Source: Clostridiales bacterium
GTDB lineage: Bacteria > Bacillota > Clostridia > Lachnospirales > Lachnospiraceae
Direction of reading: 5' to 3'
Assembly (NCBI GenBank): GCA_018365455.1
Contig: JAGZJZ010000029.1
Coordinates: 11,075 to 75,074 of the forward strand
DNA: 64,000 nucleotides
The notes beneath the pieces were generated by a model, which saw nothing but the letters and a program-made list of their open reading frames with translations, ran no database searches and had not been told where the DNA came from. Positions 17,809 through 25,800 of the stretch are shown in pieces (positions within the stretch are counted from its first letter, which is position 1; each line of letters opens with the position of its first letter). The position numbers and the translations under genes were made by a program.

Positions 17809-19609
17809 GTTCAGTCGCTCCTTTGTAAATAGTAATAACAGCAGTCGTTCCCTCTTTGGGAGCGCTTGTAATGGACAGGAGGCTGCCCCCCAGTGAATAT
17901 AAGCGGTTACGGACATTTTCAATGCCGATATGGGTTCGCCCGTCATCCTGTTTTTTATAGGGATCAAATCCAACCCCGTCATCAGAGATTGTGACGACAA
18001 AGGCATTTTCCGTTTCTCTGGTGGAAATGGTAACGGTACCGCCGTTAATTTTTTTCGTCACGCCATAGCGGACTGAGTTTTCCACCAGGGGCTGTACCGT
18101 CAGGGATGGAAGCAGAAACCCATCTGCTTCTATGTCGTAAACAATCCGCAGTCTGCGCCCAAACCGCAGTTGTTCCAGGGACAAATAATTTTTTGTATGG
18201 TGCAGCTCCTTTTCAAAAGGTATGGGTGCACTGCTTGATAGAGAATCCAGATTCCCTCTTAGAAAACTGGCAAAGTCACCAACTGCTTTTTCTGCACGGA
18301 TCGGGTCTATTGCACAGAGTTGTTTGATAGCAGTCAGAGAATTGTACAAAAAGTGAGGCTGTATCTGGCTAAGGGCTATGGATATCCGGCTCTGGGCAAG
18401 TTCGCTTTCTAATTGTCTGGTCAGATAAGTATTATTGATGCTTTGGTTGAGATACCGCACAATAAATATAAACTGGGTAATTAAAAATAGTAAAAATCCA
18501 GTGATAAACCAAATGTTAGAGGACAATATCTGTACAAAATAATTCACTACATCGCCAACTCCTAAAAGGCAGAACAATCCGGAACGCAGTATAAACTTTG
18601 TCGTTTTGTTCCCAGTGTGCCTGATTTCATGCAGCAGACAGAAAAATGTAATACAGGTAGAAATGCCCAGTAAAATGCAAAGAGGAGTTAACAGTTCATA
18701 CCCATCTAAAATTCCGCTTCCCTGTGCAAGGATAAACAGCAGGAGAAATCCCAGCAGGGAACAGGCAATGCCAATCAGCGGATATCTGGCTTTTCCCTCC
18801 ACGAAATTCAGCAGGTAAATCACAAGCAGGATAGGAGCCAGTGACAGACAGACTATATCTAAAATATTGGTAAACAGGCCATAAGGTATAATCAGTGAAA
18901 TCAGATTAAAGTCAAGGAGTATCCATATTCCGCTTATAATTGTAAAAAATGCGAGATAAAAAGGTGCAGGTGATATGGCTGTTCTCAAAATTTTAAACAA
19001 CAGCAGTATTCCTAAAAGCATCATACCAAAGAGAACCACAAAAAACCCCAGGAAAATCTTGCCAAAGTTTTTCTTCAGGAGAAATTGTAAAAGTGAACCT
19101 GTATCTCCTTTGTAGATCTGCCGGAAGAAATTATCATAGGATATAGAAAGATTATTTTGGTAATTACTGCTTAATTCAATTTTTATTTCATCCTGTTTTG
19201 TAATATAAGGGAACGCAACGGAAATCCACATATTTCCTGGTGATTTTGCAAAGGGGGGATAAGTGCCCTTTTCACCAGAAGAAAAGTATTCCGTTCCATT
19301 AATATAAATTTTAATGCGGACATTGTTCAGACGGAAAAGCAGTCTTTCATTTACCTGTACATCCTGGTTAAAATGTCCGGTCAGCGTAAGGAGAGGTACC
19401 TCAGCAGCATTGATACTGGTATCGGGAGTCAGTTCTTTCCTAGAACTGGCAGTGGAAGTCTGATAAGTTCCAATAAATTGCATTAAGGTAAGATTATCAG
19501 GCTTTTTATAAATATTCTCTTCCTGTATGGAATAAACCAGCAACAGCACAGAAAGAAAGGATATGGTGTATAAAAGAACAGAAATCGGCAATGGTAAATG
19601 TCGTTTCAA
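17786..19609 (-). CDS. Sensor histidine kinase with 7TM-type membrane sensor
   Basis: A 607-residue kinase. There is an N-terminal membrane segment, an extracellular beta-rich domain (about 45-170; LLTLTGHFNQDVQV, IKIYINGTEYFSSGEKG), then about seven hydrophobic helices (about 185-395), as in 7TMR-DISM receptors. The His_kinase box is QIQPHFLYNSLTAIKQL, and the HATPase has PSLTVQPLVENSVRYGV and DDGVGFDP. Translation apparently starts at TTG, preceded by GAGGAGG. The partner is the overlapping response regulator. DISM-type outer domains often bind carbohydrates or small carboxylates; the ligand here is unknown. Confidence 0.9.
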   Translation of the reverse strand: MKRHLPLPISVLLYTISFLSVLLLVYSIQEENIYKKPDNLTLMQFIGTYQTSTASSRKELTPDTSINAAEVPLLTLTGHFNQDVQVNERLLFRLNNVRIKIYINGTEYFSSGEKGTYPPFAKSPGNMWISVAFPYITKQDEIKIELSSNYQNNLSISYDNFFRQIYKGDTGSLLQFLLKKNFGKIFLGFFVVLFGMMLLGILLLFKILRTAISPAPFYLAFFTIISGIWILLDFNLISLIIPYGLFTNILDIVCLSLAPILLVIYLLNFVEGKARYPLIGIACSLLGFLLLFILAQGSGILDGYELLTPLCILLGISTCITFFCLLHEIRHTGNKTTKFILRSGLFCLLGVGDVVNYFVQILSSNIWFITGFLLFLITQFIFIVRYLNQSINNTYLTRQLESELAQSRISIALSQIQPHFLYNSLTAIKQLCAIDPIRAEKAVGDFASFLRGNLDSLSSSAPIPFEKELHHTKNYLSLEQLRFGRRLRIVYDIEADGFLLPSLTVQPLVENSVRYGVTKKINGGTVTISTRETENAFVVTISDDGVGFDPYKKQDDGRTHIGIENVRNRLYSLGGSLLSITSAPKEGTTAVITIYKGATEHEHYSRR

Positions 19610-19800
19610 AGTCAGGGCCTCCTCTGTAAAAACCGGGTAATTTACGATGATCTAACTGAATAAGTATAAAATGATTACCACACCAATACTACATCTGTAT
19701 ATTATGTGAAATTAATGGAAAGCAAGCTTGACATTTTTGCAGAACAGGTATATGATTAAAATGTAAAGGAAACTTTCCGTAATAAGAAAGGGGCGGTGGG

Positions 19801-19998
19801 GTGAAAAACCGGTTAGAAGAAATAAGAAAGGAAAGAGGAATCCGCCAGGAACAACTGGCGCAGGATCTTGAGGTTTCCAGACAGACAATCGGTTCACTGG
19901 AAAATGGAAGATACAATCCCTCTATTTTACTGGCATTTAAAATTGCCAGGTACTTTGAAATGATGATTGAAGATATTTTTATCTATGAGGAGGAGTAG
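19801..19998 (+). CDS. Small XRE-family HTH regulator
   Basis: A 65-residue protein consisting almost entirely of an XRE helix-turn-helix (RKERGIRQEQLAQDLEVS, RQTIGSLENGRYNPS). It belongs to the YozG-like group of short regulators that accompany a small membrane protein. The start is GTG with AAAGGGGCGG upstream. It ends three bases before the membrane protein gene, so the pair is cotranscribed. Confidence 0.88.
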   Translation: MKNRLEEIRKERGIRQEQLAQDLEVSRQTIGSLENGRYNPSILLAFKIARYFEMMIEDIFIYEEE

Positions 19999-20001
19999 AA
20001 A

Positions 20002-20436
20002 ATGAAGAATAAGATCGGAAAATATGTTTTGCTTTCAGTAGTTGGATTTGTTTTAGGTGCATCCGGTACCATACTGGCGAAAGTCTGGAGGGATGCCCAG
20101 GGAATGATGACAGTACTGCCATATCTTATGATCGGTATTGGTGCAGGTATATTTGGACAGAATATCGGCACGTTAGTTACCAACCTAGCGTACCGGAAGA
20201 ATCCGGAAGCCGCAAAACAGATCTTGATTGACACCAATGACGAGCGCAATGTATCCATAAGGAACCAGGCAAAAGGAAAAGCGTATGATATCATGATCTA
20301 CGTATTTGGCATACTCATGCTGGTCTATGCGTTGATGCAGGTGGAACTTTGGGTAACCCTCGCACTTGTTGGAGCATATTTGATTGTGATTATGGCTAAT
20401 GTATTTTATATAAGCAGATATAATAAAAATATGTAG
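20002..20436 (+). CDS. Small integral membrane protein paired with an XRE regulator
   Basis: A 144-residue protein with four hydrophobic segments (about 8-28, 37-57, 97-113, 118-137) and a charged loop (RKNPEAAKQILIDTNDERN) in the middle. Proteins of this build next to a short XRE regulator are common in Firmicutes (DUF6442-like) and have no established function. The ribosome site GAGGAG lies in the end of the XRE gene. Confidence 0.7.
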   Translation: MKNKIGKYVLLSVVGFVLGASGTILAKVWRDAQGMMTVLPYLMIGIGAGIFGQNIGTLVTNLAYRKNPEAAKQILIDTNDERNVSIRNQAKGKAYDIMIYVFGILMLVYALMQVELWVTLALVGAYLIVIMANVFYISRYNKNM

Positions 20437-20481
20437 ACAGATAAGCATTAAATAACGGACAGAAAGAGGAGACATATAGAA

Positions 20482-20973
20482 ATGGCAAAAGAACAGAAAA
20501 CCAATGCAATGCGCATTCTAGAAAAAAACAAGATTCCCTATGAACTTATCACTTATGAGTGTGATGAATTTATAGACGGTCTTCATACTGCGGAGAAAAC
20601 AGGTGCGCCTGTAGAGCAATCTTTTAAAACACTGGTTGCCCAGGGCAAGAGCAAGAACTATTATGTATTTGTGATCCCCATAGCGGAGGAAGTACAGTTA
20701 AAGACTGCTGCAAAGGCAGTTGGAGAAAAATCGGTAGAAATGATCCATGTGAAAGATATCAATAAAATAACGGGATATATCCGAGGGGGGTGCAGTCCTG
20801 TGGGCATGAAAAAACAGTACAAAACGATCATACACAGCAGTGCACAGAAATACAGCGAAATCTATATCAGCGGCGGGAGACTTGGAGCGACAATTAAGCT
20901 GTCACCGCTATCCCTGCAGAGGCTGATAAATGCAGAGTTTGCGGATATTATAGATAAATTTGGGTTTTGCTGA
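20482..20973 (+). CDS. ybaK: YbaK/EbsC-family aminoacyl-tRNA deacylase
   Basis: A 163-residue protein of the YbaK family, which hydrolyses mischarged Cys-tRNA(Pro). Family features are the N-terminal TNAMRILEKNKIPYEL, the central VIPIAEEVQLKTAAKAVGEKS with the conserved catalytic-type Lys, and GYIRGGCSPVGMKK, followed by YISGGRLGATIKLSP. Length is normal (about 155-165). It has its own ribosome site (AAGAGGAG) and sits 45 bases after the membrane protein gene. A hairpin repeat follows it. Confidence 0.92.
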   Translation: MAKEQKTNAMRILEKNKIPYELITYECDEFIDGLHTAEKTGAPVEQSFKTLVAQGKSKNYYVFVIPIAEEVQLKTAAKAVGEKSVEMIHVKDINKITGYIRGGCSPVGMKKQYKTIIHSSAQKYSEIYISGGRLGATIKLSPLSLQRLINAEFADIIDKFGFC

Positions 20974-21012
20974 GTAAGGACGCTTTGTAAATGATAGGTA
21001 GTGTACGGAAAG

Positions 21013-21090
21013 ATGGGCGTGGGAAACTGGTATGGACTCCGTCAGCTCTGCTCTACGCTTCCTCCGCCCATACCAGTTTCCCACGCCCAT
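21013..21090. repeat. Long hairpin repeat between convergent genes
   Basis: A perfect 23-bp inverted repeat (21013-21035 with 21068-21090; ATGGGCGTGGGAAACTGGTA and complement) encloses a 32-base loop. It lies between ybaK and the converging AGCS symporter. No T-run follows either side, so it may be a dispersed hairpin element acting as a bidirectional barrier rather than a classic terminator. Confidence 0.7.
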
Positions 21091-21124
21091 GCACCCAGTA
21101 TGATTGCAAGCAATGATATTTACA

Positions 21125-22591
21125 TTATCCCCCTCCGCCCCGGTATTTTACAAAATAATCTTTTGTTACCCGGAATACCGTAGGAGACAGGACTGTGATA
21201 GCTATTAGGTTGGGAATTGCCATCAGCCCGTTTAGCGTATCCGAGACACTCCAGACAAAATCCAGCCGTGCCACAGCTCCGATGACAATAAAAAATATAT
21301 AAACAAATTTATATGCCGGCACTATTTTACGCCCAAAGAGATAGATGACTGCCTGTTCTCCAAAATAGGACCAGCTAAGCAAAGTAGCCAGGCCAAAGAG
21401 CAGGATGGAAAAGGAGACAAAGATATCCCCTAAGGAGCCAAAGGTGGACGCAAAGGCAGCTGAGGCCAGAGGGACACCATTTGGAAGGGCATCCATATAA
21501 CGGGTGGTCTGATACATCTGATCCAGCTGCATGGCATTTAAATAAGCAGTCTGGTCATAGACATTGGAGCACAGGATAGCCAGACCGGTGATGGTGCATA
21601 CCACCATGGTATCTGCGAAAACTTCAAAAATTCCCCACATACCCTGGATAGCCGGATGATCCACATCTGCGGCTGCGTGTACCATAACGGAACTTCCAAG
21701 TCCGGCTTCATTGGAAAATACCCCTCTGGAAATTCCGGTACGCATAGCAGCAGCAATACCATATCCCAGAATCCCGCCTCCTGCCGCACGAAAGTTAAAT
21801 GCTTCATGAAAAATAGAGCGAAAGGCAGCTGGAACATTTCCAAGGTGGGTCATAACCACAAGCAATGCTCCGATGATATAAAGGATAGACATAATGGGAA
21901 CCAGTTTTTCGCTGACGACGGTAATACGGCCGATACCTCCGGTAATTACAAGCCCCGTAATGAGTGCGGCGGCAATTCCAATGACCAGCTTAGGAGTGCC
22001 CCAGGAGTGGTTCAGGGCATCTGCCATGGAGTTGGATTGAGACATATTGCCCATACCCAGTGCTGCACCGATGCAGAAAAGGGAAAAAAAGCAGGCGAGC
22101 CATTTGCAGTGAAGGCCCTTTTCCATGTAGATCATGGGGCCGCCGCTGTAATGGCCGTCTTTATCTTTGTTCCGAAAACAGATGCCAAGTACGGTTTCTC
22201 CGTAATGGGTCATCATTCCCAGGAGAGCGGAAACCCACATCCAGAAAAGTGCACCGGGTCCTCCGGCGGTAATGGCGGTGGCGACACCGGCTATGTTTCC
22301 CACACCGCCTGTGGATGCCAGAGCGGTAGCCATAGCCTGCCAGGGAGAAATGGTGTGTTTCTTTTTGCCGGCTTGCAATCCCGGACCGGGCGGTTTTGGA
22401 GGCGGCGATTTTTTAAAACAGGTGAGAATCGTCTCGGAAAACCAGAGCTTAAAATGTCGGAATTGAAAACATCTGGTTCCAATGGTATAGAGAACTCCCA
22501 CAGCCAGAAAAAATACCAGCATGGGAACTCCCCAGACGAAACGGTTAATTGTATCATTCAGGACAGATATGTAGTGGACCAATGTCTGCAT
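21125..22591 (-). CDS. AGCS-family sodium/alanine (glycine) symporter
   Basis: A 488-residue membrane transporter with about ten to eleven segments. The AGCS signatures are visible: ALASTGGVGNIAGVATAI, GGPGALFWMWVSALLGM, and RGVFSNEAGLGSSVM. The start at 22591 (MQTLVHYI) has AAAGGG at proper spacing; an ATG five codons earlier lacks a ribosome site. The gene lies 57 bases after the dipeptide epimerase on the same strand, suggesting joint use in recycling or uptake of alanine and peptidoglycan-derived amino acids. A second AGCS gene, under a glycine riboswitch, is at 34021. Confidence 0.92.
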   Translation of the reverse strand: MQTLVHYISVLNDTINRFVWGVPMLVFFLAVGVLYTIGTRCFQFRHFKLWFSETILTCFKKSPPPKPPGPGLQAGKKKHTISPWQAMATALASTGGVGNIAGVATAITAGGPGALFWMWVSALLGMMTHYGETVLGICFRNKDKDGHYSGGPMIYMEKGLHCKWLACFFSLFCIGAALGMGNMSQSNSMADALNHSWGTPKLVIGIAAALITGLVITGGIGRITVVSEKLVPIMSILYIIGALLVVMTHLGNVPAAFRSIFHEAFNFRAAGGGILGYGIAAAMRTGISRGVFSNEAGLGSSVMVHAAADVDHPAIQGMWGIFEVFADTMVVCTITGLAILCSNVYDQTAYLNAMQLDQMYQTTRYMDALPNGVPLASAAFASTFGSLGDIFVSFSILLFGLATLLSWSYFGEQAVIYLFGRKIVPAYKFVYIFFIVIGAVARLDFVWSVSDTLNGLMAIPNLIAITVLSPTVFRVTKDYFVKYRGGGG

Positions 22592-22647
22592 GGCATACCC
22601 TTTCATGGGAATTGTTCTTCACATAATATTACGCATGAAAGAAATAT

Positions 22648-23745
22648 TTATGACAACCCTTTAAAAGAAACGGAACCGCAGGTTATGCCGATTCCATCTG
22701 TCTGGTTCATTCGAATCTGTGAACCTTCATACTCCGGTCCTCCCTTATAGGGGTCGGTGCAGCAAAGGGAAGGTCCATCCAGATCTACTTTTGTAATGAC
22801 TTTTTGACCAGCAGCCAGATGGGCAGCGGCACTCACTGCAAGTTTACTTTCCAACATACAGCCCATCATGCACTCCACACCGTAGATCTGGGCTATGCTG
22901 CAGATTTTTAAGGCACCATAGATCCCTGCTGATTTCATTAGCTTTATATTGAGCATGTCAGCTCCATGCATTTCCAGAAGCCGAATGGCATCCCAAGGAG
23001 TAAACACGCTTTCATCTGCCAGAATTGGGGTGCAGGAGTGGGCTGTAACATACTGCATGCCCTGCAGATCATGGGCAGGAACGGGCTGCTCAATCAGTTC
23101 GGGATTCACGCCCAGATCCTCCATACGTGCTATAATGCGGACCGCTTCTTTCGGATTCCAGCCCTGGTTGGCATCCACCCGGATAGCTGTCCTGGGGCCT
23201 GTGGCCTGGCGGATCCGGGAAATGCGATCCACGTCTTTCATGCCTTCTTTTCCCACTTTGACTTTCAGGATTTGAAATCCCCGGTCAATAGCGGTGAGGC
23301 TGTCTTGCACCATAACATCCAAGGGATTCACACTGATGGTAATATCGGTCTCCAGGGTCTGCCGGGCACCGCCGAGTACCTGATAGAGGGGACGGTGCAG
23401 GCTCCTGGCATAGAGATCGTAGACTGCCATATCCACCGCTGCCTTGGCAGATGAATTGTAAAGTATGCAGGAATGCAGCACGTGCATGATCTCCTCAATA
23501 TTGCCTACTTCCATGCCGGTTATGGCAGGGGCAATAAAGTCACGGATGGCGCAGACAATGGAACCCTTGGTTTCACCGGTAATCACTGCAGTGGGAGGTG
23601 CTTCCCCATATCCGGTATCTCCGGCGTCCGTATGAACGATAATTACAATATCATCCACGGAGTTAACAGTGCGCAGAGCAGTCCGAAAGGGAACCGCCAG
23701 GGGTATTTGAATTTCCCGGATATCGATTTTTGATATTTTTATAAT
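22648..23745 (-). CDS. Dipeptide epimerase (L-Ala-D/L-Glu type), apparent ATT start
   Basis: An enolase-superfamily enzyme that interconverts L-Ala-D-Glu and L-Ala-L-Glu in murein peptide recycling. The catalytic and metal residues are present: LKVKVG (KxK), RVDANQGW, LIEQPVP, ILADESVF, NIKLMKSAG, and the dipeptide-recognising DLDGPSL. The homologous N-terminus (KISKIDIREIQIPLAVPFRT) is encoded upstream of the first GTG (23658). The only codons between the in-frame TAG and this segment are ATT (23743-23745) and ATA. AGGAGG lies five bases before the ATT, giving 365 residues, the normal family length. An alternative is a one-base error affecting the nearby ATG. Confidence 0.9.
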   Translation of the reverse strand: MIKISKIDIREIQIPLAVPFRTALRTVNSVDDIVIIVHTDAGDTGYGEAPPTAVITGETKGSIVCAIRDFIAPAITGMEVGNIEEIMHVLHSCILYNSSAKAAVDMAVYDLYARSLHRPLYQVLGGARQTLETDITISVNPLDVMVQDSLTAIDRGFQILKVKVGKEGMKDVDRISRIRQATGPRTAIRVDANQGWNPKEAVRIIARMEDLGVNPELIEQPVPAHDLQGMQYVTAHSCTPILADESVFTPWDAIRLLEMHGADMLNIKLMKSAGIYGALKICSIAQIYGVECMMGCMLESKLAVSAAAHLAAGQKVITKVDLDGPSLCCTDPYKGGPEYEGSQIRMNQTDGIGITCGSVSFKGLS

Positions 23746-24104
23746 GCATTCCTCCTAGAAAATAATAAAAAATAAAAACCTGTCGTAGTATAAAATATGT
23801 ATAGATCATTACTTCTATTCAGATAATAAGAAAGAGAAGGATTTGTAAAATATGACCAAAATTAGTTTGGGAAAATTGTAAAATAAGACGAAATGAATAT
23901 TTTACTTGTAAGAAAGGACACAAGTCCTATCTAAAAAAACGATAAGGGACTATGATCTATTTATCAAGAGACAGCAATATGTACGATAGCTTAGCTAAAA
24001 CAGGATAGACAAAGAGATTGGAAGAAAGGGCAGTGCAGCAGGCAGGAGCGTGTTTGACATATATCATCAATCATTCTCCGGCAAAGGCATGTAAAGGTAA
24101 AAAA
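23746..24104. other. Divergent intergenic region without a gene
   Basis: About 360 AT-rich bases separate the epimerase and deoB, which point away from each other. There is a modest inverted repeat (AGTCCTATC near 23929 with GATAAGGGACT near 23950). I saw no recognised riboswitch core and no convincing coding frame. The deoB promoter must lie here, but no -35/-10 pair stands out. Confidence 0.5.
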
Positions 24105-25277
24105 ATGAAAGCAAAAAGAGTGTTTTTAATTGTATTAGACAGTTTCGGAATCGGTGAACTGCCGGATGCAGGCAAATTCCATGATACCGGGAGCAATACA
24201 CTTGGAACCATACGAAAATCCAAAGAGTATTTTACTCCCAACCTGGAAAAACTGGGGTTGTTTCATATCGAAGGGGTAGAAAAAGGAAAAACAGAGGTAA
24301 CACCCATTGGTTCATATGCCAGGATGACAGAAGCATCTATGGGAAAAGATACTACCATAGGGCATTGGGAAATTGCCGGTGTTATTTCCCCCGAGCCGCT
24401 TCCGGTTTATCCTGATGGATTTCCGGAAGAGATTATTAAAAAGTTTGAGGAAGAAACAGGCAGAAAAGTTATCTGCAACCGACCGTATTCCGGTACCGAT
24501 GTTATCCGGGACTATGGAAAAGAACATATGGAAACAGGAGCGTTGATCGTCTATACATCTGCTGACAGTGTGTTTCAAATTGCCGCTCATGAAGGTGTGG
24601 TACCATTAAAGGAACTGTATCATGACTGTGAGATTGCAAGAAAACTGCTTTGTAATCAGCATGGAGTGGGCAGAGTAATTGCAAGGCCATTTGAAGGAAC
24701 AGATCCGGATTTCAGACGGACAACAAACCGCCATGACTTTTCCCTGGTTCCGCCTAAAACGACAATGCTGGATGTTCTGGAAGAAAAGGGATTTGACACA
24801 CTGGGTGTAGGGAAAATCTATGATATCTTTGCGGGACGGGGCATACAGGATACCACAAGCATTGTGAGTAATACAGACGGAATGGAGAAAACCATTGCAC
24901 TCCAGGACCGTGATTTTCATGGAATTTGTTTCGTGAATCTGGTGGATTTCGACATGCTGTATGGACATAGAAATGATATTGACGGCTATGCAAAGGCAGC
25001 CACAGATTTTGACAGGCAGCTTGGTACATTTCTGGGCAGAATGAAAGAGGACGATATCCTGTTGATAACTGCAGATCATGGATGTGATCCGGGAACGGCA
25101 AGCACCGACCACTCGAGAGAATATACGCCAATGCTGATTTACGGCAAGGGTGTGAAAGAAAATGTCTCTCTGGGAACAAGAAAAACTTTCGCAGATATTG
25201 CAGCCACCGTATTGGATTTGTTTGGAATTGACAACCAGGTGGATGGAGAAAGTTTTCTTAAGGAAGTGTGGAAGTAA
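24105..25277 (+). CDS. deoB: Phosphopentomutase
   Basis: A 390-residue alkaline-phosphatase-superfamily mutase. It converts ribose 1-phosphate and deoxyribose 1-phosphate to the 5-phosphates. The N-terminal metal site is VLDSFGIGELPDAGKF with DTGSNTLG, GKDTTIGHWE carries the phosphorylated Thr region, and ITADHGCDPGT the second metal site. Start 24105 matches the usual family N-terminus (MKAKRVFLIVLDS) and has AAAGG upstream, although the frame is open back to 24018. It is the first gene of the nucleoside operon. Confidence 0.95.
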   Translation: MKAKRVFLIVLDSFGIGELPDAGKFHDTGSNTLGTIRKSKEYFTPNLEKLGLFHIEGVEKGKTEVTPIGSYARMTEASMGKDTTIGHWEIAGVISPEPLPVYPDGFPEEIIKKFEEETGRKVICNRPYSGTDVIRDYGKEHMETGALIVYTSADSVFQIAAHEGVVPLKELYHDCEIARKLLCNQHGVGRVIARPFEGTDPDFRRTTNRHDFSLVPPKTTMLDVLEEKGFDTLGVGKIYDIFAGRGIQDTTSIVSNTDGMEKTIALQDRDFHGICFVNLVDFDMLYGHRNDIDGYAKAATDFDRQLGTFLGRMKEDDILLITADHGCDPGTASTDHSREYTPMLIYGKGVKENVSLGTRKTFADIAATVLDLFGIDNQVDGESFLKEVWK

Positions 25278-25312
25278 ACGGTAAGAGCAGAACGTATTAA
25301 AGAGAGGATGGT

Positions 25313-25738
25313 ATGAGAAGAATGGATGACAGAGAGCTGATTTTAGAGGCATATAAAGCCCAGACGTACTCTTATTCCCCATACTCAGGTTTTCAGGTTG
25401 GGGCAGCACTTTTAGGGAAGAGCGGCAGGGTTTATACCGGATGTAATATTGAAAATGCTTCTTTTTCTCCAACGAACTGTGCGGAGAGGACGGCATTCTT
25501 TAAAGCAGTGTCGGTTGGGGAGATGGAGTTTGAAAAGATTGTTATAGTAGGGAATAAAAAAGGAGCTTCTTCAGAGGAAAGGGATTATTGTGCACCCTGC
25601 GGCGTGTGCAGACAGGTGATGGCAGAGTTTTGTAATCCAACGGAATTTATGGTAATCCTGGCAAAAAGTGAAACGGATTACCGGACCTATCGGCTGGAAG
25701 AATTATTTCCGTTTGGTTTTTCAAAAGAAGATTTATAG
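25313..25738 (+). CDS. cdd: Cytidine deaminase
   Basis: A 141-residue zinc enzyme deaminating cytidine and deoxycytidine. The active site is seen as NCAERTAFF (zinc Cys and catalytic Glu) and PCGVCRQVM (two zinc Cys). The substrate-binding segment YSPYSGFQVGAALLG and GCNIENASF are also present. Length suits the tetrameric class. It is the second gene of the operon, 35 bases after deoB, and feeds uridine to the Udp enzyme encoded at the end. Confidence 0.96.
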   Translation: MRRMDDRELILEAYKAQTYSYSPYSGFQVGAALLGKSGRVYTGCNIENASFSPTNCAERTAFFKAVSVGEMEFEKIVIVGNKKGASSEERDYCAPCGVCRQVMAEFCNPTEFMVILAKSETDYRTYRLEELFPFGFSKEDL

Positions 25739-25800
25739 GAGCAGGCAAAAACTTATAATTAAACAGGAAAGGAAGCGCCGCAGAGGGGACTGCGGTATGC

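Noticed and set aside
21656..22750. Plus-strand 364-residue frame
   Set aside because: Antisense to the AGCS symporter and epimerase genes, which show conserved motifs; the composition is rich in His, Cys and Asn without domains.
24606..25496. Minus-strand 296-residue frame
   Set aside because: Antisense to deoB and cdd, both clear enzymes.
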